In this document: in pieces, positions 1-11,280 of the stretch | How the letters are laid out: each line of letters opens with the position of its first letter | Numbering within the stretch: the stretch's first letter is position 1 | Assembly: GCA_027605045.1 (NCBI GenBank) | Contig: JAQFWX010000041.1 | Location: 124,001-188,000, forward strand | Reading direction: 5' to 3' | Origin: Phallus indusiatus | Lineage: Eukaryota; Basidiomycota; Agaricomycetes; Phallales; Phallaceae | Length of the DNA stretch: 64,000 bases | The notes under the pieces: model-generated | Seen by the model: the letters and a program-made list of their open reading frames with translations, nothing else | Database searches by the model: none | Told to the model about the DNA's origin: nothing | Made by a program: the position numbers and the translations under genes

Positions 1-197
1 CAATAACAATCCGTTTATAGCTTGATCTAGTGAATATTCTCGCTAGATTTGAAAATGACTGTACACAGTATCGAGATTACTCATCGATTATCGATTATCA
101 GCCATGGACGCGACCGACTTCCATGAGTCGTGATTTAGGTCATCCGAGGCTGTCTACATATCTACCGGCCGCCTTAAACTTCCAAACAAATACCTCT

Positions 198-1778
198 TCA
201 CAAGCAAAATGGCCAAGTTGCTAGGATCCCGAAATAGTTTATGTGATCCATTTCAGATGTTCCATCTTAAGAAAAAGAATATTGTTTGTTATCATCTCTC
301 TCAATTACTGATATGCGGTAAGGCAATACTTACATGTAGAATTTGCGCAATTTGGATCTTCACCGTCAGTAGAACATCGGATCGTAGTATTCGGAGAGGG
401 TGGATCGGCGTGTTGCCAGTATTCAATTCTGTTTGTGGCTATAGTGGATGTTTTATTGTGGGTAAGATTAAACGAACTTACCCGTGATGTTTATAACGTT
501 GCTCTAACAGTGTTTCGACATTATCATGATGTAGAGCTCGCTGTCCTCGATCTTGCGAGTCCGAGTTGAATGGAAACATCATACGTGGAGGGGCCTTTGA
601 TATAGTCATAAGAATCGTGGTTGATAGCGATGAGAAAACAGTACTCTTGCAACCCAATCTCGTCCATGCACAATCCGAAAGACATGATCCTATAATGGAC
701 CGGTTTAACAAACCAAACACAGTGGAATGAAATAAGTATATTTACCCCTAGTGAATCGTTGATCCATTGGGCGTATACGTCATTCCCTGTTCTCGGTTGT
801 CCTAAACAGAGATGTATGTATAGCCTAAAATATGATAATGGAGCAATTAAGGAGATACCATATGTATAAAGGTATATTTCTGTTGATGGGAATTTGGTTT
901 TCATTATTATGGCGGCTAAAGAAGCTATAGCACCACCCATTGAATGTCCGGCAATGATTAGGTTATAATCTGTGGGTTGCAAAAAAAAGGATTACGATCA
1001 AGCTTTCTCTAACAAAATGATGATATTGTACCCGTATAAGTTTGCAGCTCAGACTCTACGGTTTCAGTAACGGTAGTTGCCACCGCATCCCAGCTGATAA
1101 TGAAAAATGTGAAATAATACTTGAAAAAAAAGAGGTCCCTCACCTTCTCAAAAAGCCTCCGTGAACAAGTGTACCGTTAGGAGCATCTATTCCCTCAAGC
1201 GGTCGTAGGAAGAACTGAGCGTCTGTGAAAATATCCAATAACGTCGCGCTATTAAGACATAATCAGGTCATTTGTAAACCACGTGTACGGTGTCACGGAA
1301 AACAGCGAAATTGGTGCCAGTGTCGAGGACCTCACGTGGACGCTGGGCGATATACGTACCTGCCTGCGAAAGCAACAACAATATCACGCCTTGTATCGTC
1401 TCTTGCAATGAACCCTCTAGCCTATATATATATGAGCAAACGAAACAGAAAACATATGATGCGGACCTACATCTGTATAAAAGTCATGGAATCGTTCTAC
1501 ACTCGTTTGACCGTTGGGCCTGGGGCAGATGATAGAGTATGCACTGGTCGCGTACCGAAAATCTGCCAATATACAAGTTAGTCTCAAACGTTGAAACGAT
1601 AAATCTATATTATACAGTGCACAAAATCATCGTATAACTCTACGCAAACACCATGTCAGTGACTCGCGTGATCATATAAAAGGTCGAATGTCAACATACC
1701 AGAAGATACACATTTCACAGAAGTTACGAGTAATAGACAAATCGTTAGAAAAAGAGACAAGAAGCGAGAGATAGACAT
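198..1778 (-). CDS. Secreted class 3 (alpha/beta-hydrolase) lipase, intron-rich, possibly decayed
   Basis: The gene starts at the ATG at 1778 with a hydrophobic signal peptide (MSISRFLSLFLTICLLLV) and a donor right after it at 1699. Further exons read on the minus strand as FRYATSAYS...CPRPNG (about 1562-1480), GFIARDDTRRDIVVAFAG (about 1420-1370), QFFLRPLEG...LVHGGF (about 1215-1150), GHSMGGAIASLAA (nucleophile serine elbow, about 955-920), GQPRTGNDVYAQWI (about 800-755), RIVHGRD (about 660), YKHHG and IEYWQHADPPSP with ...EDPNCANSTC, ending DHINYFG and a stop at 198. This order is that of fungal lipase_3 proteins that hydrolyse acylglycerols outside the cell. Two junctions do not resolve with standard introns. 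One lies between FAG and EVLDTGTNF near 1300-1380, the other between RDWVAR and YKHHG near 520-650. The gene may therefore carry frameshifts, or introns I could not place. The family call is firm; intactness is uncertain. Confidence 0.75.
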
Positions 1779-2383
1779 GGTATGTGCTGTGCCAGACAGG
1801 AGAACATGGCAAGTTACAATAAAGGCGTTGAAGTCGGATATTCGGATGGCAATGCCGCCCGTGCGGCAGTGTGACAAACGTGACATTGCGCGCGCCCTTG
1901 AGTTTCTCGTCCCTCTTTTCGAATTCCATTTTCCATATGGTAAATATGGACACGACATTCTCCAATGCTATTAATTCGCAACTGTGTAGTATTAGCAGCG
2001 GCGTATTTCTGGCACTGGAAACGTTGACGCCAGCTTACTAAGCCTTCAGGCGGTGTGGCCACGCGTTTGATTCCCGACTTTGTATGAACTCCTGAGCGCT
2101 GCCAACAATTACGAAAGGGTCTACGTTTTGAGTCCCTTTCTCTCGTCGTCCATTATTCCCGTTTTTTTTGACTATGGTATGTCTCCATAAATGTTCTTAT
2201 CTTACCCGAATACTATCATATAGCTACCGGTAACCGGTGTACATGTACATATCGCTAAATTTATTAGTTATGTATCAGTGTTATAAAGACTAAGTACTAT
2301 GTGTATGTTATTTAATATATCCTTGTAGTTTTTTCGTATGACCCACTCTCTTCCTTCCTTTTCGTCATAGTTGTTACAATTTA
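1779..2383. other. Intergenic, lipase upstream region
   Basis: No coding region is recognised. The stretch holds the lipase promoter side and the decayed 3' side of the gag-like element. Reading frames here are short and do not resemble pol, protease or integrase. Confidence 0.5.
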
Positions 2384-2983
2384 TCAATAAGGTCTACTAC
2401 CGAAAACCCGTCTTCCTGCAGCACGAACACATTCTGGGGCATGTGGTGTATCTATTGAATGACCAGGATGTCCCGCGAACAAATCGACTTCAAGACGCAG
2501 TCTTGTTATCTCGTGCAGGCCGAACCAAAAGTAGCAATCATACTCTGACCGTGTGATAAAATTCTGTGCTACCAGAGGCTCTCCGATTGCTCGAAATTCA
2601 CGGTAATACCTCTCCATAGCGCGTACGGTCGTAATTTGTTTGATGGTTGCTTCTGTAGTAAATTCAATCAAAGCTTGTCGTGTATATGTTTCCTCCGCAA
2701 AAGCCGCGGAGAATTCTCCAATAATGGCGGCTCGAAACAATAGCCAATTTCTCGTGCTGTAGCCGTCGAAAACCCGAAATACAGCTTTCTGCTTTTTGGA
2801 CAAGTATCGCATCAAGTGGTCGACTTTTTCGTTATCCAGAAGGTCAGCGTCGTCCGCGCAGTTTTCGAAGTCATCTAGGAATTCTACGATATCGTCATCG
2901 TTTCCGTCGAATGTTTTCGGAGCTCCGGGGGTGCCTGGGTATGGCATGTTCTTCGGGCTCAAATTCGGATTTGTATAGTTCAT
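2384..2983 (-). mobile_element. Gag-like fragment of an LTR (Ty3/gypsy-type) retroelement
   Basis: A single uninterrupted reading frame of 199 codons starts at the ATG at 2983. Its composition matches fungal retrotransposon gag proteins: a proline-rich start (MNYTNPNLSPKNMPYPGTPG), an acidic stretch with DIVEFLDDFENCADDADL, then KVDHLMRYLSKKQKAVFRV and a later FRAIGEPLVAQNFITRSEYD block, as in the retrotransposon gag fold. No zinc knuckle, protease, reverse transcriptase or integrase follows on the same strand. The element is therefore a gag-only remnant or a co-opted gag gene. The frame is open over its whole length, so either a recent deletion or constraint is possible. The retroelement origin is inferred from the residue pattern, not from a search. 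Confidence 0.55.
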
Positions 2984-3453
2984 CGTGTCGCGGCGATGAG
3001 TTTGTCTTTTTCTACAGGTTGATGAATATTGACTGATAAGTGGAGAGAAAAGGCGTACCGAATAAATTTAGAACTAGGATGGCTGTCTGGAGTGATGTCG
3101 GGAAAGTGTGGGCTGAGTATGAGATAAGACAAAATTTTATGTCGAACTTCCTGAGCCCATAGCGATTTTATTACAAGATGTGATATGTCACAAAAGAAGA
3201 CAAAACAAAGGTGAGCATAAGAATTGGGGAATAAAGGAGCTTTGAACAAAGAACGAGCCTCTGGAAACAAGGACGCGGGCTTACGTAAAGAAACGCGCAG
3301 TGAAAGGGTCACCTAGCCCGGACAAACGGGACAAACGAGGCATACTACCGACCCTTACAAAACTTATCAAAGATATTCGAAGGAAAATATTTTATGATCG
3401 AAATAAATGTACAAATAAATCTTTCAACTCAGAGCTGTAGTGGAAACTAGCAA
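2984..3453. other. Leader or possible LTR remnant of the gag element, and GH31 3' flank
   Basis: On the minus strand the sequence near 3345 begins TGTAAGGGTCGGTAGTATGC, a plausible LTR start, and leads into the gag frame. No matching second copy is seen downstream of gag, so an LTR cannot be confirmed. Confidence 0.3.
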
Positions 3454-6400
3454 CTACAAAATTAACAAAGATCCGGCTTTCATCCCACCACGCTGATCGA
3501 CCGCCCAAGCCGTTTTCTCCCGAATTTTAGCATGCACAGAAACAACATACTTTCCCTGAGGAATTTTCACCACCACCTCATTCGCGTTCGCATTCTCACC
3601 GCCTTTCTTGTTTGTTACTACAACTTCAAACCCGCCTTTCATTAAATCGTATTCCGGCGTTTTACTCTCTTTCGCTAATACGATAGCAGATCCTTCACGG
3701 ATCAAAAGAGGTAAAGAGAAGAAATCGTGCGTTTCTGTGAACCAGGCTGGACCTATTCTTTCTTTTTTGTCGAGACCGATCCATCGACCTTTTGGGACGT
3801 AATACGTTACTTCATTTTCGGGGTTAAATATAGGAGCGACTAGAATGTTTGGTCCGAACATGTACTATGAAATGAAGCGTGAATTTTACCGCAAGAACAA
3901 TGTATGCACAAAACGCACCTGGAGATCGACTTTCCAAGCGCATGGATCCTCGGGAAATTCGATAAACATGGGTCGCAATAGTGGTACACCGGTATCATGT
4001 GCTTCTTGAGAAGCGGACATAATGTATGGCATGAGACGGTGTTTGAGTAAGACTGCATTTTTAAGGACGAGAGATGATTCTGGAGAATCGGGCTCGATTT
4101 CCCATGGGACGCGGTAAGTAGTTGAGCCGTGCAAACGGGAATGAGATGCGAGAAGTCCCCCTACATAAAGGAATTATTTTAGAAAGAAAGAAGGAATTGA
4201 TAGACGGTGTCAACGTACATTGAACCCAACGTTTATACAATGCCGGATCAGGAGCAACGAATTTGTCTCCGGGGGCTTTGAATCCTCCGATGTCGGTGGC
4301 GCAAAATCCAAATCCTGCTATACCTAGACTCATGCTCTACGAAATAGAGTCAAGATTCTACCTGGGAAATAAAGCTGGACTTACGCCTCTTAAAGCCTCA
4401 GCCATCCCCGTCCAAAGAGTCGAACAGTCTCCACCCCAATGGACAGGGTACCTCTGACCGCCGACGGTAGCGCTCCTCGCGAAAAGACAAGCTTGGTCTA
4501 TTCCTCTTTTTTGAACCATAACGTCAAACACCGCTTTATTGTATAAATGAGTATAACTGAGAATCAAGATATGTGAATATTCAAATTGAGGAAAGAAGTC
4601 GAGGTTTGGGGTTTGAGCTCACTAGTTGTGCGCGAGACGAGGATGAGACCCGTCGTAGAATTTAACACCTTCCCAAGGGATACGCTCTCCGAAATCGGTT
4701 TTGAAAGAATCGACGCCCATGTCTATGAGCTTTGCGAGGTAAGATTGGTACCATTGTGTCGCAGCCGGATTAGAAACTGTAAATGAATATTTTGAGATTA
4801 GTAGGTAGGTATTCGGGAAAAGTACTCACAGTCAACGATGGCCATGCCGGCTTGCCAGCGATCCGTTTGCCAGGTACTTCAAACAGTCGAGTATGAGAGT
4901 AATAAAAAGAAAAATCTCGGAGACGAACCTTCCATCTAATCTCTTGATGAAATACCCCTTTTCGTCGCCTTCAACAAACAAAGGTGATTCTTGCGCAATG
5001 TATGGATTAATCTAAAAAATTTTTTTTGAATTCCTAAATTGACCTCTTTTTCACAAAAAAAAAACGCACCCAAACGCAAACTTTCAACCCGCGTTGATGC
5101 AACCTCTCAAGAAAACTGGGCGCATGCGGGAAATAATCCTTATCGAATTCAAAATCGCACCATTGGTTCGCTTTCATCCAGCTTTACGACGACGTTGAAT
5201 GAGTTAAAACTTCTTCGGAAAAGAAAAACTGAGGGTTATACCCTGACGTACAAACAGTCAAAATGAAACACGGTTAATGGGATATCGCGTTCTTCTAATC
5301 CGTTTAGAAATCTTGTTACGGTGTTTTCGTCGTAACTACGGTAGAGAAAATTTATGAGAGATTCTCTTCTATTTTTTTTTTGGAAAAAAAAACACGAACC
5401 TTGTCAAAAAGCTAGTTGTTAACCATAATCCAAAAGTCCAAGGTGCAGGAATAGGAGGACGTCCTGTTATAGCTGTGTACAGTTCTAAGATCCGTTTCGG
5501 GTGTGGTCCGTGTATGATTAAGGCGCGGATTTGTTCGCCTGGAAGAGATATTTGAACCTGTATTATATACTTTCAATGAGAGACTCTTTGAAACGTGTTT
5601 TAAACTATTACCTTGTCCATTCGTTCACTTTGCACTTCAAACGAAATAAGATCGCTTGAATCAATAAACACGCCATATCCCTTTGAAGAAATATAAAACG
5701 GAATATCCTTATAAGCTAACGAAAACATTCGGTCTATGTTGTTACAAGTGATAGTTACTTCACAATACACACCTATAGGTGAATCAGTCCCTCCATCTTC
5801 ATGCCAAATATCAACCACTTGTCCATTTTTGATAAACGGTCCAAAGCGCTCTCCCAAGCCGTAAAACGTTTCGCCAGGGGATACCGAGAAAGACAAAACC
5901 ATCTAAAAAAAACAGTCGTGTTTTTAGTTCATTACAAAGGCCCCCGATAGAAACAAGGGAGCAATTTTTTCTTACATAGCTTTGAATCTGGCCAGTAGGT
6001 CCCAAAGGTGGACGATAAAATGGGTCAATATTGGATGTTGTCATGTGTAATGGTTCGTTTGAACGTGCGGTGTGTAGGGAATCGGTGATCCAGCTAAAGT
6101 TACAGTCAGACTGCTTGTTTGGTTTCTGTGAAAGGGGTTCTGTTTACGAACGCGAGAGAGTTGAACCCAACCGAAGTAAGGGCTTTTTTGGTTGACTCCC
6201 CCGAAGAAGAGAATTTGATGTTGAAAGAATCGGGTTGGGTGTTTATTGATGCTTCGAGAGTGTTAGAAGTTATTGTAGATTCCTTCGTTGGGTTTGAGCT
6301 GTCTATGACGACGTCTATATACCGACAGTTCTATTCATGAGGACAATTACTCCTGATAAGGCCTTCTCACGGACCTTTAGGAGTTAGATGCGATGGTACT

Positions 6401-6865
6401 GAACCGTCAAAGTCTGGGAATCGGTCAAATCGTGGCTCTTTCAATGCGGGTTTGCCCTAACAACACAGAAAGATTATAAATTTTATATTTATTAGAATGA
6501 AATTATGAACTAAAATGTGGAGAGCACGATGTGCTGCTAACTTGAAAATGCCACGCTCTCAGCTCCAGCACATCGGTGCAGCCCTTCAAACCGGGAGATG
6601 AGATTTCCACGGTGATGGTTGGTTTATTCAATGTATCGCCACGGTGTTTGATATGACGGGTTGGACATAATGCGCGCAAGGCTTTTGACCTGCTGTCCAA
6701 TCCATTTGGATCTGTAGACGGGTTAGGAAACGCTATAAGGTATAGAGTGGTTGAAAAGCGGGTATCACCTTGATGAGCCTCCAAAACAGACAATTTGGAT
6801 ACCTCAACAGCTGAATTAATCTTGATACCTTCCTTAACATCCCAAGTACCGTTAGTGAATCTCAT
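3454..6865 (-). CDS. Glycoside hydrolase family 31, alpha-xylosidase/alpha-glucosidase type
   Basis: The gene starts MRFTNGTWDVKEGIKI at 6865, a start like that of YicI-type alpha-xylosidases, and has several short introns. The N-terminal beta-sandwich exon (5902-5600) contains ETFYGLGERFGPFIKNGQ and WHEDGGT. The catalytic nucleophile block KTDFGERIPW lies near 4670-4705. The general acid/base block YPVHWGGDCSTLW lies near 4425-4460, followed by the GFGFCATDIGGF block near 4320-4270. The C-terminal exons hold LKHRLMPYIMSASQEAHDTGVPLLRPMF and MFGPNILVAPIF, ending at 3454. All residues expected for an active retaining GH31 enzyme are visible. No signal peptide is apparent, so the enzyme is probably intracellular and acts on alpha-xylosides or short glucosides taken up by the cell. 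Substrate choice between xylose and glucose cannot be settled by eye. Confidence 0.9.
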
Positions 6866-7365
6866 GGCCGGTGGTGGAAATGAGCAGCAGGTTGTGGGAC
6901 GAGGCCAGAGAACATCGGCCAGAAAGGGAATCGTTCTTTATACATATAGTAGTCGTACATCATCTCATCATCTCATCTCATCTCGTGACATGGGAGAAGA
7001 AGATAATCGATAGATTCCACGGGGTGGGGTAGTGTGTGTGTAATGAGCGGACGGGTTCTACGGTCCGCCGCTAATTAAGAACCACGTAACTGGAAAACGT
7101 AGTTCTGTTCCTTTAAATATAGTATCCAGTCGAATATCCAGCACAATGACGATTGCGCCGGTATGTGATTTGTTTTGGTATTTCGGATGTGTGCTAACTG
7201 TGCGAGATAACGAAATTACCACACCAGCATGGATAAATCTCGGGATTGTACTTTTCACGAATCATAATCAATAACACGTTGCAATGGCGCCCGCGTGCAA
7301 CTTCTTGCCAAGGATGACATCTATCTCACGAGGCTAAGAGAGCAAAGTATCAGCTCTTTTTCTCT
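6866..7365. other. GH31 promoter region
   Basis: No gene is seen. A catctcatctcat pyrimidine-rich repeat lies near 6958-6985, about 100 bases upstream of the GH31 start, and probably belongs to its leader or promoter. Confidence 0.4.
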
Positions 7366-7656
7366 CTAGATACAGAACAATTGCAGCTCACAAGCAAGTT
7401 TGCTTAAATAATATAATCCAAAAGAAGCAGCCAAAAAAGTAATGAAAGCCACAAATACAAGAGTCGCCGCCTTTCTTCTTTCAGGACCAGATGGGGGCGC
7501 AACGCGACTTCTATTATGATGATCGCCTTGCTTCCTTAATGAAGCTGACAGTGGCGCCGGCGGAGGTTTGTTGTGAACTGGGCGGAGACGTGGAAGACCC
7601 TTCTCTAGAGTGACCGAGGGCGACGGTCCTTGTCGGATGCCTGACGTTGAGAACAT
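7366..7656 (-). CDS. Small tail-anchored-like membrane protein, unknown function
   Basis: A 96-codon frame starts at a genuine ATG (7656). The first two thirds are basic and proline-rich (RPVHNKPPPAPLSASLRKQ, then RSRVAPPSGPERRK). The C-terminus has one hydrophobic segment, ATLVFVAFITFLAASFGLYY, followed by a short tail. This is the layout of a single-pass, C-terminally anchored protein of the ER or mitochondrial outer membrane. I do not recognise a family. The positive residues just before the membrane segment support a cytosolic N-terminus. It has no visible intron, unlike most neighbours, so it may be a chance frame. Confidence 0.4.
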   Translation of the reverse strand: MFSTSGIRQGPSPSVTLEKGLPRLRPVHNKPPPAPLSASLRKQGDHHNRSRVAPPSGPERRKAATLVFVAFITFLAASFGLYYLSKLACELQLFCI

Positions 7657-8128
7657 GGCAAGGGAGACGAATGAATTTCAAGCGGAGTTGGAAATCTGTT
7701 GTCTACTTTTCGAAGAAGATAAGTAGGAAAGTTGACGGCTATGGTTGAAGTCAATCAGCTACCGAAATGGATTGATGCATTCGGAGACCTCGTCTTTTTC
7801 GGAGGGCTTATCCCTTTGATAAATGCAGATCCACGGGAAGAGACAAGTGTATTCAAACTCCATCATAGAGGTTGGGACTAGGTATGATGTTATGGAACAA
7901 GAAGAAAAAGCCAACAGTTAGGACTGATGGTTATTGCAATGGTTGTACATAAGTTTAATAGAGTTTACCCGTTGCCCACAACTGTATAACCTATGTTCTG
8001 TTTTTATATTGCTATAACAAAAGTTCTCAAACGACTGAGGCCGGTAGTTTGTTTGCCGAAAGCTGACCCAAAAGTAACATGAAATTCGATCGAGAAACAG
8101 CGGTTATGTTGAATAATTATTTACAGTG
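7657..8128. other. Intergenic with one short open frame
   Basis: A 46-codon plus-strand frame at 7741-7881 (MVEVNQLPKWIDAFGDLVFF...) has coding-like codon use and an ATG, but no recognisable family and no splice partners that I can see. Otherwise this is intergenic sequence downstream of the Vps68-like gene. Confidence 0.3.
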
Positions 8129-8830
8129 TCAGATTGTCGGATTATACTCGTATTCTTGAGACTCTTGAGACTCTTGTGCGAACAAAAGCATATCCGCCGA
8201 GAGCATCAGCAACACATTCTGCACCACGTTGGCGTATCCGTAGTATAGGTATTGATTTTCATAGTGTTGAAGAATATATTTCACTATTAAAAGACTCTGT
8301 GAATGACGAGCATGCAATCAATTTAAACTGTGTTATTCCGAGTAAAGATGAAGGTGAAAATACGTACGATACTTCCGGCCAACCCGCCAGACATGAGCGC
8401 AATGCCGAGGAATAATATCCACGCCGTCAAACTCAATCCGCCACCAAATGAACCGACCCTCAATCGGACTTTGTTTATCATCGTATTAACAATCAGCATG
8501 CCAAGGGTGGAGCATATCCCGGTTGTCCAGTCCAAAAAGGTGATGTGGACAGGAGGTGTGTCATACGGTGCATCAGCAGGCGGTCGTGCGTTTGCACTTA
8601 GTATACAAGCACCCCAGAATGTCCAATGAGCCAAAACAAACTAAAAGTGGTTTGGGCCGATGGGCGTGTTCTTAGTGCCTGCTTGACCGTGCGAAGAAAA
8701 GAAAGAAAAAAATTACTAGAACACCCGCTAGAATTACACCAATGGTTCGTTTATTTTTTGAGAAAGGTAGTTTTGGACACGAAAAGACACAAAGACGGGG
8801 AGGAACGTAGTCATCGCCGGGAGCATCCAT
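8129..8830 (-). CDS. VPS68: Vps68 / TMEM50-family endosomal membrane protein
   Basis: Three exons join into a four-helix membrane protein. Exon 1 starts MDAPGDDYVPPRL at 8830 (an in-frame ATG also exists at 8896) and contains FSCPKLPFSKNKRTIGVILAGVL. The next exon resumes after a gtaatttttt...cttttag intron as FVLAHWTFWGACILSANARPP, then VHITFLDWTTGICSTLGMLIVN, the hallmark block of this family, and GIALMSGGLAGSIV. The last exon starts after a cacag acceptor with SLLIVKYILQHYENQYLYYGYANVVQ and ends with a short acidic tail at 8129. In yeast Vps68 works with Vps55 in transport from late endosome to vacuole. Length and helix order match the family. Confidence 0.88.
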
Positions 8831-9204
8831 GTAAAGGCTGACGCTTCCTTTCCGTGAGATGTGCTGGGTCACACGCAAGTTCCGAGCCGCAGCCATAAAC
8901 GACGTTAAATCTTTTGAGAAATCCTAAGCGGTGCACATGTGCAAACCAGGAAATTAAAGCAGGAATATTCCGATCTTTTTTTTCACTTTAAAGAAAGTGT
9001 AAACAAATTGGGGGTGGAAAAAATAGCTGCGGCTTTGGAATATAATCTTCTGCTATCAATATCATCCAGCCCACCAGAAAAACGTCGAAATTCAATCGTA
9101 GTGCTCCGCTTGGGGATTTAACATCGTTTATGCACTGAGAAAGAGGAACTGAGAATTCGAACGCGCTCGGATCCTACGGACTACGAGAGATTGAAATGAG
9201 AACA
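8831..9204. other. Intergenic between Vps68-like and HNH-like genes
   Basis: No supported gene. The short frame starting at 8939 shows no family resemblance and no splice partners. Confidence 0.5.
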
Positions 9205-10385
9205 TTATGTGCTATCTTTCATAGAAACATCATCATCATCATCCCGTCGCCGGAGCGTATAATAACTTTCATCTTCCATAGCATTTTCAGGCCGCTTTGC
9301 AGTCCACGCTTCATAAATTTGCACAACCTTCCTCAGCAACGGGTACTCCTCCAAAAGTTCGTTCAGCTTCTCTTGCTTAACCCGCTTTGTCAATTTCCGT
9401 CCGCTCTCGAGTAGAGCATATCTCGGATGCACGTGGCATGTCAACAGAGGTAAATTGGACTGTGGGTACACGGAAATGATAAAGTCGTCCGGTGTGGTAG
9501 GAGGAGGAAATTGAGACTGATCCGGTTCATTTATTCGTCTAGCTATAGCAATTGCGCGCATTTTGTTGGAGATGGGAATGAATCGGTATTGGAAACTTTT
9601 TCTATCCTGAAATGAATGAGTCAGAACTGTGTTAGTGTAGTTGTATCTTAGAAACGAACCGGGATGATTGGGAATGTTTCACGATGTGCAGTCCATGTCC
9701 CTTCTACTTCCGTCAAAGCATCGTGGTACTGATTAACAATATCTTCTTCGGGAAGAAGCAACCAAAAATGTTTTCGGTATAATTGCTCTATTGAAGCACC
9801 GACTATAGGATGGACGAGCGTTAGTAATCCGAGTCTCTGCAGACAAAAACCACTCAGGGACTAACCACGAAAGATATTTCGACTACTTTCAAAGTTCAAT
9901 GTGTAATACTCCATGTTCCAAAACCACTCAAGACTATCCAGCTTGAACATTATTGGTGCATGTTCAAAATAGGAGCCTCAAGAGTAAAGTATACATACCA
10001 AGTCAGGTTCCTCTTGAAATGCATGAGGCGGAGCACAGTAACAATAAAGAACACCGGCGTGATCTCCGTTATTCTCAACAAAACACCGTCCCTTGTTCGG
10101 ATCGATGTTTTGGACGCGCAGTTTCGTCTGTGGACTCATGCCGGGTGGACTGTTGTCGGGTAGATTGTCGCGAAACCCGTAGTGGCGGTACTGACGATAG
10201 CCATCATATTCATCTTCGTCTTCCTCATCATCATCGTAGTCGTCATCGTCTTCGTCTTCGTAATGGTGATGGTGGTGGTGATGATGTTCTGTACGAGTTG
10301 GTGGAGTAAAATCACTAACGTCCGATAGAACGTATCGCGTTCTGGTGACGCGATATGGAATCGTGCTCTCTGATATCACAGACAT
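9205..10385 (-). CDS. Agaricomycete HNH-nuclease-like protein with His-run and acidic tract
   Basis: The first true ATG is at 10385 (MSVISESTIPYRVTRTRYVL). Exon 1 holds eight consecutive histidines, then about 30 mostly Asp/Glu/Tyr residues, then GRCFVENNGDHAGVLYCYC. Exon 2 (LDSLEWFWNMEYYTLNFESSRNIF) and exon 3 (VGASIEQLYRKHFWLLLPEEDIV...) follow canonical introns. The last exon, MRAIAIARRINEPDQ...LLTCHVHPRYALLESGRKL, ends at 9205. The block RCFVENxGDHAGVLYC followed by LExFWNM, NIFRV and CHxHPRY is the layout of a large agaric family related to HNH endonucleases (RCVVTG...HIIP in true members). Here the metal-binding histidines of a working HNH site are not obvious, so nuclease activity is doubtful. 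Function unknown. Confidence 0.6.
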
Positions 10386-11280
10386 GATAGTGAGATCCAA
10401 GGTGTTGACCAGTGCGTATGAGTGCAGTCAGAGATCTTCATGGAATCTCTGGTAACGGTGGTCCAAAAAGCGAGGTAATTAGGTAAGCTGAATGACTAAT
10501 CACAATAGCAAAGACAGGAGTATAATACGCTCTTTGTTCCACACACCATTCTATGCCTTCTTTTTGGTCGTATAAAGCAATGCAGAAATCAACAAAACTT
10601 TTTCAAAACGAAGGAAAAATCTACAGCGGCTACAAAAGGCTTTCTTACAAACACCCACCAAAATAGGATGCATTTTCCTTCTCCTCGGCGTTCATTCCTT
10701 CCGGGTGATTTGCAACAAAATCGTCCAATGAACTCCAAAAGTGAGGAGATCACCTTCCTATAATCCTACTTCATCATGGCACGATCGACCGTCTAGACTC
10801 GCCACGAGGTTTGGCAAAACGAGAAGGCAGCTTTTCAAACTGGATATGCAAGAGTATGCAAGCCACATCCGCCCCCGACCTTTTTGTTATATCACAAGCT
10901 TCCATCACGCACACGTGTTAGTTCACCGATATAGGCAGGATAATAAGAAAACGAACAAGCACTATCAAGTCCTATCTGAAATGAATCAGTTCTTGCAAAA
11001 AAAGGGATTTCGAAGCCATCGCCGTGACCCGTGCGTAATTTTTGAAAAAAAAAAATATTAAAAGCAAGCGACTGTTGGGACCCTGGGACTTTAAATTGTG
11101 CTTCCTCAGGAACTTCCGTTATCGAACACATACAAGCCCTCTCTCTCCATTTGACTTTTTGAAGAAATTTCTCACAAATCTTTTTTTTTATTCATTTCTA
11201 CTCAGGTACATGGATCTTGGTTTATATGTTAAAATCTCACAGTACCTTGATATAGAAATTCAAGTAATAAGCGGACGATC
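10386..11280. other. Intergenic region between the HNH-like and EEP genes
   Basis: This serves as the shared upstream region of two divergent genes. A minus-strand stretch near 10740-10660 reads SSLDDFVANHPEGMNAEEKENASYF and could be part of an unrecognised exon, but no start or partner exon is clear. The longest plus-strand frame (10741-11061) has no recognisable content. Confidence 0.35.
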
